Below, piece by piece: positions 21,364 to 32,133 of a stretch of 64,000 nucleotides of DNA. The DNA is from Clitopilus passeckerianus (taxonomy: Eukaryota > Basidiomycota > Agaricomycetes > Agaricales > Entolomataceae). The notes under the pieces are model-generated. The model saw nothing but the letters and a program-made list of their open reading frames with translations, did no database searches and was not told the origin of the DNA. A program made the translations under genes and the position numbers. The number at the start of each line of letters is the position of its first letter. Position 1 is the first letter of the stretch. Location of the stretch: contig CALYLX010000018.1 in assembly GCA_944990035.1 (NCBI GenBank), positions 25,000-88,999 of the forward strand. The letters are read 5' to 3'.

Positions 21364-21369
21364 CTTTTT
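21364..21369 (+). other. 6 bp spacer joining the two transposon copies
   Basis: CTTTTT is all that lies between the right repeat of copy 1 and the left repeat of copy 2. It equals the first six bases of the 9 bp flanking repeat CTTTTTGTG. Confidence 0.85.
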
Positions 21370-21398
21370 GGCACTTTAACTATAGTTGGGGGTTCGCG
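21370..21398 (+). repeat. left terminal inverted repeat, copy 2
   Basis: Identical to the left end of copy 1 over 29 bp; pairs with 27279-27307. Confidence 0.9.
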
Positions 21399-21672
21399 AA
21401 GCGTTTCGAAAAAATTAATTAATTAATTGCCGATGGAGCGAGGGAGAACGGAAATTAATTGATGAGGTACATGTACTACCGTATCGTAGCAACCACCAGC
21501 CCGACGAGACCAAAGAAATCGGCAGGAAATCAGTGAACGGGTAGCCTTACCAAAGAAAAGTATTGATTATATTGCAATTGAGTATCGGAATGCGTTTCGT
21601 AGACTGCAAAATGTTTTCCGAGTCAGAATTAGCACTTGAACACCTACACAGACAGAAATATCAAACATACCT

Positions 21673-24600
21673 TCATGAACCGCTTGCACTGGAGCCAGCA
21701 AAGTTTGGACAGTAGTGTTCTCCGCCTCTCCCCTTACATTTGTCTCCGCCACAGCAAAGACAAGTTCGGGGCTTGTGGTACATCACCCGTGATAGGCCCA
21801 AGTTTGGACCTGGATGAAAATCACTTGGTTGAGCCCGTTTCTTCCCCTTGTCACGAGAGCCTGAGGATGCTGACCCTGCAGCCACTGGCAGGGTTTGTTG
21901 GAAACGGTGCGCTGAAGAATTCTTGAACACAAGTGCAGTCGGAGCCTGACTACCAGTGCTGCTTCTAGGTCCACTCTGCTCTGCCGGTGGGTTGGATGTA
22001 TTGATCATTGTCCAGTCAGCGGGTATAGCTGGACGTGGTAGCGGGAGAGCCGTGATTTGAGCAGCAACCAGAGTACGCTCAGCAATTGGGATAGGTGGGA
22101 TAGCAGAGCGGTCTGGAGTAAGATTAGAGGCAACTTGCTGGAATGTAGCACGATAGGGTTCGAAGCTGTTCTTCTCATTTCTTGTTTCCAACCATGATTT
22201 ATAGAAGTTCTTCAAGTGTTCAGGAAGCTAATGGAACAAATATGGAGCACTTAGTTAGTACTATCAACGTATGTTCAAGTACTACATAGACATACCTTGT
22301 AGAACACTTTTACTCTGTCAGATTTTGCAGACCATTGAGCGGTCAATGTTATCCAATTTGGCTTTAAACCATGTGTAAAGGGACCATCCGGCCTGAGGAA
22401 CTCTCTGAACAAAGCATGTTCCTCTTGGGTGTGGACGGGAGAACAGCAAACCGAGTTTCTTGTTGTATAGCAAGGTTATAGTGGCGGATTTTGTTGTCTT
22501 TGGCATGCTGAACGGAAAAGCTGTCCATACCAAGGGTTTGTTTGGAAGCAGGAGACAGAGGAAGAATACCAAAGGTCTCCCGGGATGGTCGGTAGTTAGT
22601 ACCGTTGACCCACCCAACAAGAGAAGGTTCCAGGGTAGTTGGGTCAAACATGTCTCGAGTAACATCGATAAGGTCTGCAAGGTGGTTCCGAGTCCAGATA
22701 TCAAATGATCCTTGAAACGGCTTTCCTGTGCGGTTTAGAGTCCCAACCTAAGTAGTTTAGAATGCCACTGTACTAAGCTTGTAAGGATAACAGTACTTAC
22801 TACAAGGTTGTGATGACTGCAGTAATCACGAAGGAGGTTGGCTGCAAACTGCGGTGAGGCACAATATGAGCCAAAGCGCCTTGCTATGTTCTGGTGCACC
22901 CCACCCTCAACTCCATTTGTGCCCCGAAGACAGTGATAGAGTTGAAGACCAAACTTGTCTTTGCGATCGGGAGTGTAGAGTTTGACTCCACATGGGTCAG
23001 AATAGTAACCCGCATGGATGTTCTCAAGGATGTTCTTTGCCTTCAAGAATGATGCTTCATTGAAAAGTGGCTGACTGGTTGTCGCATCAACAAGTGGTCC
23101 ATAGGTACGGATGACCTGTGCAACTCGAGGAGCTAGAACATCGGCCCGGGGGACAAACCGTCGAACACGCTTCCAGACCCAGTTGGACTTCCAGAGAACC
23201 ATCTGATCCCAGGTGATACCTTGAGTAGCTAAGAACCGCTCTACTGCAGCCTTATCCTCTGGGTCCGGAATGAAAATAGCATCACGAAGAGCCCGGGCAA
23301 AGGCATGACGCAGACCATGAGTTCGTGAAATCTTGAACTGATCCATAAGATGCCAAATGTCCCCGAGCACTCGTGAGCGTAACTCTGGGTCTGAGTAGAG
23401 ACCAGAGACGGTAGCTGCAGTAGTGGCAAGGGCAGCCGGGATGTATTTGTCTGCCAGAGACATTGCTGCAGAATCAGCAGCTGATGATGCTGTCAACTGC
23501 TCGGTCTCCGCATCGTGGCTGATCAATGCTGGCCATTGAAGCCGCTCAATATCATCCATACTCTCCTCCTCAGATAATAAGGAGGGATCAGGATGGGGCT
23601 CAATACCTTCAATAGGATCAGAGTAGGGATCATGGTTGGGAGTGTAAGGGTGGGGTGGAAGGGGGCAGCGGGGTAAATCACGAACAGGTGCAATACCAAG
23701 TGCTATTTGAACATCCCGCATATCACAGAGCATCCGGTAAGGAAGAGGCTGAGCCACTTCAGAGATAGCTGTGTCCGCTTTCGAGGGTAATAGGGCACCT
23801 CGGACCAGGTATGCAGGTTGGATAATGGCCGTAATATTGATGAGAGTGCGGGTGCGGGTGACGTTCACACCATTGTGCTTCTTGACGCTTGCACGATCTG
23901 GTGCAACGTAGCCAATGGCCACAACAGAAGAGCCATCCCGTGAGAGCAACTTCACCTGAGTGCCAGGAGGGGTGTCAAGGGATATGGGACGCTGTGAGGC
24001 CACACTGGTGATGTGCTCTTGGAGGGTCCAGGTTGCATATCCGTCAAGGCTTGCATACCGAATTGCATCACTGGATAGTTCATCCTCAACCCAGGCTGTA
24101 CTAATGCGAACAGTTTCATTCTTGGAAATGTATCGCTTCAACAGAACGCCAACAAGATCCTGCAGAGAGGTGTTGGATCTTTGAGTCAGGTTGCGTTCAT
24201 GGGCCATAGCGCCAAGCTCAATGGCTCCAGAAAATGGAGGGATGTCACGTTTTGTGTCAAACCCACAGTTTTTGAAAAGCCGGGTGAAGTCAGCTTTAAT
24301 ATGGACACCGTATTTTCGGATCCGAGGGCTTCGAAGCAAGGCCAGCAAGGCTGAGGGAGGGTTGAGGTATCCAGTGGCTGTAAGAGGAAGTTTTGAAAGC
24401 TATAAAGTATTTAATTGATGAACATAGTTGCAGTCAATGCAGCTTACACAAATAAGATAAATCTTCTTATCCACAACAAGTGTAACAACGGCAACGTAAC
24501 CCTGGATTCCTTCATCGACCGGCCATTCCATGTCCATCCCCACATCAAAGTATTCTCCATCTCCAAGCCGACTAACCTGCTCCATTACGAGATTCATCTG

Positions 24601-27204
24601 GAAGGTGATCTGGAATGATGACTCCAGAATAACGATTGTCCAGTCCAAAGGTATGACAAGGGCATCCAGTGTAGTCGATGACAGTATAGGCTTGACATCA
24701 CGACGAAGAGACGGAAACACTTTCTCGAGCTCTGCCTTGTCACCCCGAACATTATCTGTGAAGACCAGTTCAATATCATCATGGCCATACTCTCGAAGAG
24801 AGTGAGGAATGGTTGCCAATGCCGGCATGAACTGGTTGTGGGCCTTTGTGGGAGTGAGGGTCATGGTTCGAACCTCGTTGTACTCATTGATGCCGGTATG
24901 TAGAGCACCAAAACGGGCTCGCCGTTCACCTTCCCGATGTGCTTCGGAACCTGGAAAACAACGAGCACCTTGATAAGCACCCATATGATGTGTTGGAGAA
25001 AGGTTCATACCTTGAAACTGTGGTCTATCGTCAGTATCCGGCAAGACAGCATTGCCATATGTTGGTCGATCTCGCATGCATGTCTTTCCATAAATGCATT
25101 GTAGAGATCTCCAAAGTAGCGCCCTGAGGGGACGTAACCTGCATACTTAGCACGGTCATTCCACAGCCCAAACCGGGGATGCTGCACTAGCAGTCCTCTT
25201 ATGGACTCAGTTTCCATCCGACTTTTCACGAGCTCGTAGTACAGCAGCTGGAGTTTTTCATGGCGACGAATGTAGAATGTACGAATCATGGCCGCAAAGG
25301 GAGATGGCCCATGACCGCGTTGAAAGCTGGATCGAAGGAGAGCAATCAGGCGGTCGGTAACACCGCAACGATGAGTGAGGTAGAATGTGAATTGTGAGGC
25401 AACAGCAGGGGGAAGGGCATCGAGGAGGGCGGGTGACCAGCTTTGATAAGTCTTCTTGCATTCCGAGCGTCCGCACTTATATCGGTACCCGATGATATAG
25501 ATGTTCTGGTCAATGTCAACAATTCTTCGAGGCGAATCCGTCCAGCCGTTGAGCTGCAATGCGACAGGTATGTGATTCCCAGCTGTTCGCCCAGCTTTGC
25601 GACACTCTGGGCACGGGATGCTCTGGTTGTCGACAAAGAAATGCGGAAGCCATACGAACCAGGTAGGTTCATAGAAGATCTCGGGTTCAATTTGAAAGAT
25701 GCGTGCGGCCTTGAAGAGCGGATTTTTTGGCCGAATGAAGAACGATCCGTTCTCATAGCAGGATGGCTGCTTGGAACGGTTCCTGTCGGCCTCCTCACGG
25801 AGGTGGGTGCAGATTTCCTTGTATTTGGATTTGAGCCAGTGGGGTAGCGTCGAGTTCGGTTGTTTGCTCGTTGCAGGAGACATCTCGTCGTCGTCTGGGA
25901 GGGTCCCGAAGTTGTCTGCTTCGTCCTCTCTGTCCTCTCCTTCGCCCTGAAAGGCATCCGTGCCACCCACTCCCAAATCCTGGTCCAACCCACCGTCGAA
26001 ATCATCGAAATCGTAGAAATCGCAAGTGAGCTCCACCGGCTCCGGTGGAGCTCTAGAAGTTACATCCGGCAGCGGATGTAACTTCCTCTGGTTTGTTGGA
26101 GCTGCTGGTGTTCCTGCTGAGCAACGGTTAGCGTCAAAATCCAAGCAAATAGTGAAATGCAACTCACTGGTGCCGAAAGCGCGATGCTCGTGCCGTACGT
26201 CTTTGTCACGTAGCCTGGGGTCGACTACATTGAGTTCTGGGTAGGAAATAGGTGTTAGCATGCTTATATATCTTCGATAAAGTGAAATGAACATACCTGG
26301 ATTGGCCGGCTCTTCTGTGAGATCTCTCCCTTCCATCGTGCTCTTATTGGCAGTTGCCGGCCTCTTTCCTTTCTCTCCAGTCGTGGTATTTGCTTGGTTT
26401 GTTACTAAGATATATTATTAGAATGTAAGAGTGTCAATTTTACCAGAGAACATACATGGTAGTTCAGTAGGTGTGCCATGGCGTTCACTTGCGGCGACGC
26501 TGGTAGCACGCGAATGAGAAGAGAAAAACCCTAGGTTTGTTAGTCAGGGAGGCCTTCGAACATATGTTGAGTGATCACATACCTTCGAGCGATATCTGCC
26601 TTGTATTTCGAGGCGGATAAATAGCAGGAGATGAGTCGCGAGACTCGCTGCCTGATCCAGTCTGAGCACGAGACAAGCGCTTGTCAGGGCGCTTGTCAAC
26701 GGCCGCGCTTGGTGCATTTGGCAAAGGTTCGGCCACTACAACAGGTGGCGAGGCTGCTGGGGCATGCTGAGCCAAGGGAGTTGTGCCAGGCTCGTTGTCT
26801 GTAGGTGGGATGGATCAGAATCTCGTTTGGTTGCTCTTACACGTGCGTGAACGTACCAGGAGCCGTGATTGGCTGGCAAGAGGCCTCGACAGCCTTGTTA
26901 TGGGCGTCTGATTGATGGAAGCAGCTGTCAGCGCTGCGTGGACTGAATAAGGTTGCCAACACTCACCTGGAGCCGTGCTCGATGCTGCCACCCTGGCCTT
27001 TGCAGGTCGGCCAACGGGCCTTCCGGTCGCGGAAGGGGCGCCTTTCCTATTCTTGGTCCCTTTCGGGCGTCCTGGACCGCGTTTGGTCCTTTCAGTCGCG
27101 TCTTGCTCCATAAGAGGACGTGCTGATTGTTGGTTGTCGTGAGCTGGTCGTCGTTGACAGATGGCCGCCTCCTCATTGCCTAAATTAGTAGTTAGCCGGA
27201 ACAT
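21673..27204 (-). pseudogene. transposase with inserted 3'-5' exonuclease domain, copy 2 (one frameshift)
   Basis: Same gene as in copy 1 and the better preserved of the two. The frame is continuous through the N-terminal part (GAA G|GG TTT TTC splice near 26528). The C-terminal zinc knuckle is whole (CLCC, DKC, EHYC) with TGA at 21673-21675. One base is missing at 24910-24913, between the first and second putative catalytic aspartates; it shifts the frame just before GALHTGINEYNEV. The exonuclease acidic residues (DMEW, IKAD, YASLD) and the GTNGVEGG motif are all present. With that single difference in a run of A, either the copy died very recently or the base is an assembly error and the gene is active. 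Start ATG at 27204, or the in-frame MEQDATERTKRG downstream. Confidence 0.78.
26028..26085. repeat. pair of perfect hairpins in transposase gene, copy 2
   Basis: Exact counterparts of the copy 1 hairpins: 26028-26053 (12 bp arms, 2 bp loop) and 26056-26085 (13 bp arms, 4 bp loop), 2 bp apart, with no mismatch. Confidence 0.95.
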
Positions 27205-27222
27205 TAATAGTTAGCCGGAACA
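27189..27222. repeat. subterminal direct repeats, copy 2
   Basis: TAGTTAGCCGGAACA at 27189-27203 and 27208-27222, as in copy 1. Confidence 0.7.
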
Positions 27223-27278
27223 CGAGGACTTAAAGTTACTCAAAAGAGTAAGTAGACTTAAATTAATAAATTAAGTCT

Positions 27279-27307
27279 CGCGGGCCCCCAGCCATAGTTA
27301 AAGTGCC
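27279..27307 (-). repeat. right terminal inverted repeat, copy 2
   Basis: Identical to the right end of copy 1; pairs with 21370-21398. Confidence 0.9.
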
Positions 27308-27316
27308 CTTTTTGTG
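27308..27316 (+). repeat. 9 bp direct repeat flanking the transposon pair, right
   Basis: CTTTTTGTG, the same as 15420-15428 on the far side of both copies. This marks the whole 11.9 kb pair as one insertion unit. Confidence 0.75.
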
Positions 27317-27700
27317 GAAGGTACCGTTATCGGGGTTCACCGATGCTATGGGCCTGAGCACGGCCAATGGCAGGTACAGTGTATGGTGTGCCAAGGTGGC
27401 CGAAGAAATTCACAGACGGAGGGGAGCTGTCTACTTGGCTTCAAAAGCAAAGGCAAGGAAGGTCTTCAAGAGAGGCAATAGGTGTACCTTTCATCCGGAA
27501 GCAAATAATGTCGTGCCTTGGTGACTGAGCGCCGCCCTCCTTCGCTGGCTTCCTAAATTGTCTACTGCATCGGCAAAGGGGGTCCAGGTTACATTTTAAG
27601 GGCCGCGGACCCTTCCCCTCGTGCCATTGATTCGAGTTCTTCTCTTTTCAATGCCATTTTAAAATCGCCGTTGAGAGTGCTGGCACCCAACGTTGCTTCC
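27317..27700. other. upstream region of the bZIP gene
   Basis: 384 bp between the transposon pair and the bZIP ATG. An open frame at 27303-27524 begins inside the terminal repeat and has no family features. This is most likely promoter and 5' UTR; the insertion has placed the transposon about 0.4 kb upstream of the bZIP start. Confidence 0.5.
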
Positions 27701-29109
27701 ATGCCCAAGTCGACATCTGCATTGTCCCCAACGAGTCATGGTAAACTATCTCCCAACGACACACCAACAAGAATGTCGGATGTTGCCCTCCGAAAGAAGA
27801 AAAACGCTGACGCTCAGGCTGCATTCCGAGCTCGAAGAGCCAACTACATCGCAACATTAGAGGAAACAGGTGCGTCACTTCTAGTCTTCGTAGAAGGCAA
27901 GACTTGACCGCATAATTTCCAGTTACCAGCTTGGAGTCGGTGGTGCTCCAATTACAAGAATCCTGTAGGGAGGCCAAAAACGAGACTGTGACTCTCCAGC
28001 AAGAGAATTCACGCCTTCAGCATGAATTCGAGAAACGCGAAAAGTTCTGGAGAGCTCTTTGGCAAGCTAAGAAATCTGGTCAGGATGTCGAGCCGGACGA
28101 TCCACCATCACACCTTGTAACTTCGATGTCCTTTCCTTCCACCGTAGACCCCGGATCTACTGCTCAATTACCTCGCTACGACACCATGCCAGTCTCATAT
28201 TCACAGGGGGAAAGTTCCATGACGCCTAATGATTCTTACAACCACTATTCATCCTCTATATCATACTCCACGGGCGAACAGAGTTCCAACCTACCCATGG
28301 AAAGCTCTACATCCTCCACAAATCATGGCAATTCAAGATACACCCCATACCCATATTCTCTACAGACCGTACAACGACATACTTCGTGGAGCTCAGCTAC
28401 CGGACCAGGTGTTTCGCCTGACGATGGTCTGGGACTCGCACCTCATGGCCCTCATTCGGGATCCCCAAACTTTGTCGATTCACCCGTCATGGTAGCCCAC
28501 AACGAATTAGCTTGCCCTATGAGTGGGCATAATGACGATGAGAAAGGATCCTTGAGCAGTTTGGATGCAGCTCCCTACATGTTTCCCACAAGCCGGTCAC
28601 TCTCCCCTCAATCCTCTACTCCCTCGTCGTCAACATACCCATTCAACACAAGCACCAATATGCACGAACACGGTTCCGATTCCGATTACCGACGGCACCA
28701 ACCAACGGAAATAGCGCTCCATAGCGGCACTGCCGATATATTGAATTCGTCTAGTGATGTAGGTCGTTACAGGATCGGCTCCCGACTACCTGCGACGGGG
28801 TTACACAACCTCCCCGCTCTGCCACGTTCCAGTTTACTGCACGAGGAGAACTCCTCACAGGCACACATTGGGTTCGGCTCTCGCTCTCGTTCGCCTTCAC
28901 CTGGAGCTCCTGCAATATCAGGGACACTCGCGGTCATTAAAGCCCAGGCATTCGGCGCACTAAGACGGACCCGAGCTCGCTCTAACAAGTCTGCAGACGG
29001 TGCTGCTAAAGTTGCATTGAATGTATTAGAAGCTAGAGGAATCGGAATGGGAGGCTCCGATCCCAATCAGGGGTCTCAACATTCAGACGACGAAGATTTG
29101 ACCTCATGA
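27701..29109 (+). CDS. bZIP transcription factor
   Basis: Nuclear DNA-binding regulator. ATG at 27701 (MPKSTSALSPTSHGKL); one intron at 27870-27922. The basic region RKKKNADAQAAFRARR (about residues 31-46) has the NxxAQxxFR arrangement of the Yap/Pap1 class. It runs straight into a zipper (LEETVTSLESVVLQLQESC, then LQQENSRL), so the intron splits basic region and zipper. The rest, about 300 residues, is low-complexity Ser/Pro/Thr/Tyr, typical of an activation region, ending QGSQHSDDEDLTS. No cysteine-rich domain like that of Yap1 is visible, so oxidative-stress control cannot be claimed. The target genes are unknown. Confidence 0.9.
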
Positions 29110-29491
29110 TTGCCACTACGTTTTTTGCCGCCCCCGAGCGGTTCTTGCCTTTTGGAGCGATTTGGAACAGGAGAGGCATCATCTAGACATTATTTTTTGG
29201 ACCGGTTTGACATTGTTATCTCATATACCAACACTGCTGTGATACTGTGTATTATAACCCGCTCTATGTAGTATATATTTCTAGGGTAACTAACCTTCTT
29301 GTGGATTAATGTACATACTAATATTTAACGCTCCTTCATTGTCGCTCAACTTCCTGGTTGATATTCACCGGGTAGTAGCAAAGGCGACACTCCGAAGTCT
29401 ATTCAATGCTTGGAGAAGCAACGTCCCAAGCACCGCGGATTTCGCTATTGTCATGACTATCAGTTACACTTCTGACGTCGACCACGCATGC
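29110..29491. other. intergenic region between convergent genes
   Basis: 382 bp holding the 3' UTRs of the bZIP gene (+) and GPI2 (-). AT-rich stretches around 29250-29330 suit polyadenylation. No gene seen. Confidence 0.5.
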
Positions 29492-30528
29492 TTACTTTTT
29501 GTACCGTTGGGCCCATATCAGAAGACCGGGTGCCACAAATGTAACGGAAAATAGAATTATAGTGTATAGCGAGGTTACAAGGCTTGAGATTGGAGCTGTC
29601 AAAGAGAGGCATACAACAGATAGCAGTAGGGTCATGAGCGCTTGGAGTACAACCGAGGAAGCCTGAGGCGACACACGTTTTGTTAAATGAACTATAGGAA
29701 TTGAGGCAGAGGCTTACCCGTAGGCTATGTCGTAAGAGGGGAAAGAATGCGAACGCTTGCAATGCAAATAAGATTAAAGCAAACACTGCGATATCAGTGC
29801 TTAGACGAGAGGCTAGGACCACGGAGGCTGAAACAGCGGCATTAATTGACAGAACGGAGGTTAAGCTGGCCATGGTATCAAGCTGTGCCCTTGCATATAG
29901 ATAATGACTCTCACCTATTCATAGCCAAACCATCCCGAGGGACATAGTCCGCCAGAAGCAAGTTTAAGAAGAACAGAATAGCCGACAAGGCCCAGATAGA
30001 GTCGGACGACGTTGCAGCCGTCAACGTTCGTAGGACTGGAGCAAGTGACATTAGTGCCAGGAATATCACAATGGAAGATTTCATCATCTTCATATCTACA
30101 AGCTTTTTAGCGATTGAACATAGAAGCCGAGGGGATCAGAACGCACGAGAAGCACAAGGTGAGGATGTACCGACCAGTGTGTAGTTGATCAATTCCCTGA
30201 GGATATAACCAGTAACGAGGCCGGCAATGGATATTTGAACGAGCAGACGAGGGTTCAGTTGACTTTCTCGAAGACGAACAAAAATAGCCAGGAAAATGAA
30301 GATTGCGGAAATCTGCTGTGTGATGGTACACGACAGATCCACGAGTGACCGGTACGTGTAAGGGTTGAAATTGGCTGTGGGCGTTGTCAAATGCGTTCTG
30401 GTTCCAGGGTTAATTCCGCTTCACCCACCATTTCTTCGAAGGGAGGAAAGAAAGGAATCTTGGTCAATATGATTGTCTGGTGTTTCTTGGCGCCTCCATA
30501 GTACTTTGTGGTATACGTTCTCGGCCAT
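29492..30528 (-). CDS. GPI2: GPI-GlcNAc transferase subunit GPI2 / PIG-C
   Basis: Subunit of the ER complex that adds GlcNAc to phosphatidylinositol, the first step of GPI-anchor synthesis. ATG at 30528 reads MAENVYHKVLWRRQETPDNH, the family N-terminus (kvLw.rQ..pDN). A 56 bp intron joins LRRN to ANFNPYTYRSLVDLS. Transmembrane helices follow, with the PIG-C signatures TLTAATSSDSIWALSAILFF, LLLADYVPRDG, LSINAAVSASVVLASRL and FALQAFAFFPLLRH. The last helices are TAPISSLVTSLYTIILF and VAPGLLIWAQRYKK before TAA at 29492-29494. About six spans and four or five short introns. It is relevant to the GPI-like tails of the GH16 proteins in this window. Confidence 0.92.
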
Positions 30529-30759
30529 TAGGCAGCTTCTCTACGCTGGATCCCCTATAGTGCGCTTGTCTGGTAATATCTAGCACGTTTTTAATTCATG
30601 AGGGCCGTGTTGAACTGAGAACTTGTAGCGTCGCTGCCAAGGAGCTCGGTCAAGCTGCTGAGGTAATGAGTGCCGTACTCAGGTTCGGTCCGGTCTTGGT
30701 AGACTACGAAAGTCACTCAGTAGTGGGTCTGTCAAGCTCCCAATTCAACTTCAATACCC

Positions 30760-31133
30760 ATGGGCTGTACCTCCTCAAAGTCGGCTTATAATTATGAAGG
30801 TGGCCACAATATTCTAGGATCTTCCGATGCCAATGCATCTCCAGGCGATCGGCGCGCCGCAACGGCAGAAGCAGCGGAGCGTCGTATGAAAGCGGTCAGC
30901 ATGTTCAGTCAGAAATGTGCATTTCATACACCAACTGAGGCCACTCCTATCTAGTCTCAGCAAAGAGGCACTGCTTCTTCCAATCCAAATCAAGGCCAGT
31001 TAGCTTCTAAGCTGGCTAACCAACAACGCACGAAACTTGTCCCAGCGGATAATAACGCTGATGATAGGCTTGTGGTGAGCACATCCGTTGCCTGGTTAAG
31101 GCAAAGTATCTGAAATCTTTGCAGTGGGATTGA
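30760..31133 (+). CDS. SVIP-like small p97/VCP-interacting protein
   Basis: Very small protein (about 85 residues) from three exons: 30760-30895, about 30956-31071, and a nine-base last exon ending TGA at 31131-31133. It begins MGCTSSKS, a consensus N-myristoylation and palmitoylation start. Splicing gives RRAATAEAAERRMKASQQRG, which fits the VCP-interacting motif (RR...AA..R.....RG) of SVIP. LASKLANQQRTKL follows, with a C-terminus DDRLVWD. In animals SVIP sits on ER and lysosome membranes and inhibits p97 in ERAD; that role here is inference. It is divergent to GPI2, 231 bp apart. Short exons make it easy to miss in gene prediction. Confidence 0.75.
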
Positions 31134-31278
31134 AATGAGTCTGCGCCATGCTGCCAGCGCCGTTCGTGGGGGATAATTCGGTATGACAGCAGTAGGCATG
31201 TCGTAGGATATGTATAGTAGATAATAAATACAACGCTGGCTGAGCCATTATGTACATGATTGAGATTGCAACGAACGA

Positions 31279-32061
31279 TCAACGTGCGATAGCGCGAGGG
31301 GCGTCATCGACTTGAATGTAGTCTTCCGACTGATGCTGCCTGTTGGGACTGTATCCGAAGCGTTGCACGCCCAACTCTACTGACTGTTGTTGGCGAGGGA
31401 CCCAGACCTACAGACCATTCAGTGGAATTCACGAGGCTGGAAATGCCCATCTCACCTCCCACCATCGCCTTTGCTCTCCATTGTCTTCACTTTGTGCTGC
31501 CTTGAGCATTCGACCTTTGATACCAGCCCAAAGGAGTAGCCCAACCACGGTAAGTAGGAACAACGTTACAACCAGCTGATCTCGAGGGGAGTCTCGTTCT
31601 GCATGACCAGTGAAAATCAAGTGACCAGATAGCAGGGAGAATACCTACGGAAGCAGCGAGCCTCGACGTCTCCCTCTTTCCCTGTTGCTGTGTCAGGGTT
31701 TGTGTCACCAAGGGATGCGCCAGCGCAAATAGGCAAGTTCTGGTTTAGACACCATTGCTTGGTACAGGAAAGGCAGGGCTGAGCAGGATTATCGGGTAGA
31801 TTTAAATGAAGAATGGTGTAGTTGGCCCCAAAGCATATGCCTACAGCGTCGATAGTTCTTTGAGCACAAGCAACCAATATAGACATGATGCAAGACCTAC
31901 ACTTGCAGAAACTCGTTGCTTCCCATTTATTTACTGCAGCACTGGCAAAGCTCTTCAAAGGGGTTTATTCAAGCCAATTCATACAACATTTGTCCTGCAA
32001 GTGAACATACCGAAAGTGCCAGTAAGGTCGCTGATATGAGCCAGATGGGTGATGGATGCAT
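31279..32061 (-). CDS. conserved fungal Cys-rich single-span membrane protein
   Basis: Function unknown to me, but the pattern is one I recognise from many fungi. ATG at 32061 gives MHPSPIWLISATLLALSSFA, a signal peptide. A lumenal Cys-rich region follows: SFCKCICFGANYTILHLNLP, then CLSCTKQWCLNQNLPIC. After RDSPRDQ comes one transmembrane helix (LVVTLFLLTVVGLLLWAGI), then a hydrophilic tail ending DDAPRAIAR, TGA at 31279-31281. The cytoplasmic tail holds two tyrosines in acidic contexts. Introns include about 31905-31847 (which splits the FCKC motif) and about 31460-31415. About 180 residues. Only 72 bp separate its ATG from that of ARP1. Confidence 0.75.
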
Positions 32062-32133
32062 GTGTCGCGTCTGTAACAGTTGTCACTGTAACACGTCCAG
32101 TCAAGCCCATTCCTGTCCTTGGGTCCAACACTG
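32062..32133. promoter_or_regulatory. 72 bp divergent promoter region
   Basis: Gap between the ATGs of the Cys-rich membrane protein (-) and ARP1 (+). Both promoters must fit here or overlap the neighbouring gene. Confidence 0.4.

Larger units (their letters stand above)
21370..27307 (-). mobile_element. DNA transposon, copy 2 of the head-to-tail pair (5938 bp)
   Basis: Same element and orientation as copy 1, with left repeat 21370-21398 and right repeat 27279-27307. I found five differences over the whole length: 2 bp extra near 21735, one A fewer at 24910-24913, one G more near 24947, a synonymous transition at 25875, and one A more at 26524-26528. It is followed by CTTTTTGTG at 27308-27316. 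Confidence 0.92.

Noticed and set aside
15429..27307. Assigning the element to hAT, KDZ, MULE or CACTA
   Set aside because: The terminal sequence GGCACTTT and possible 7-9 bp duplication do not settle it, and the protein lacks recognisable hAT dimerisation or KDZ signatures by eye. Left unclassified.
27303..27524. Open frame just after the transposon pair
   Set aside because: It begins inside the terminal inverted repeat, has no family motif and no plausible splice partner.
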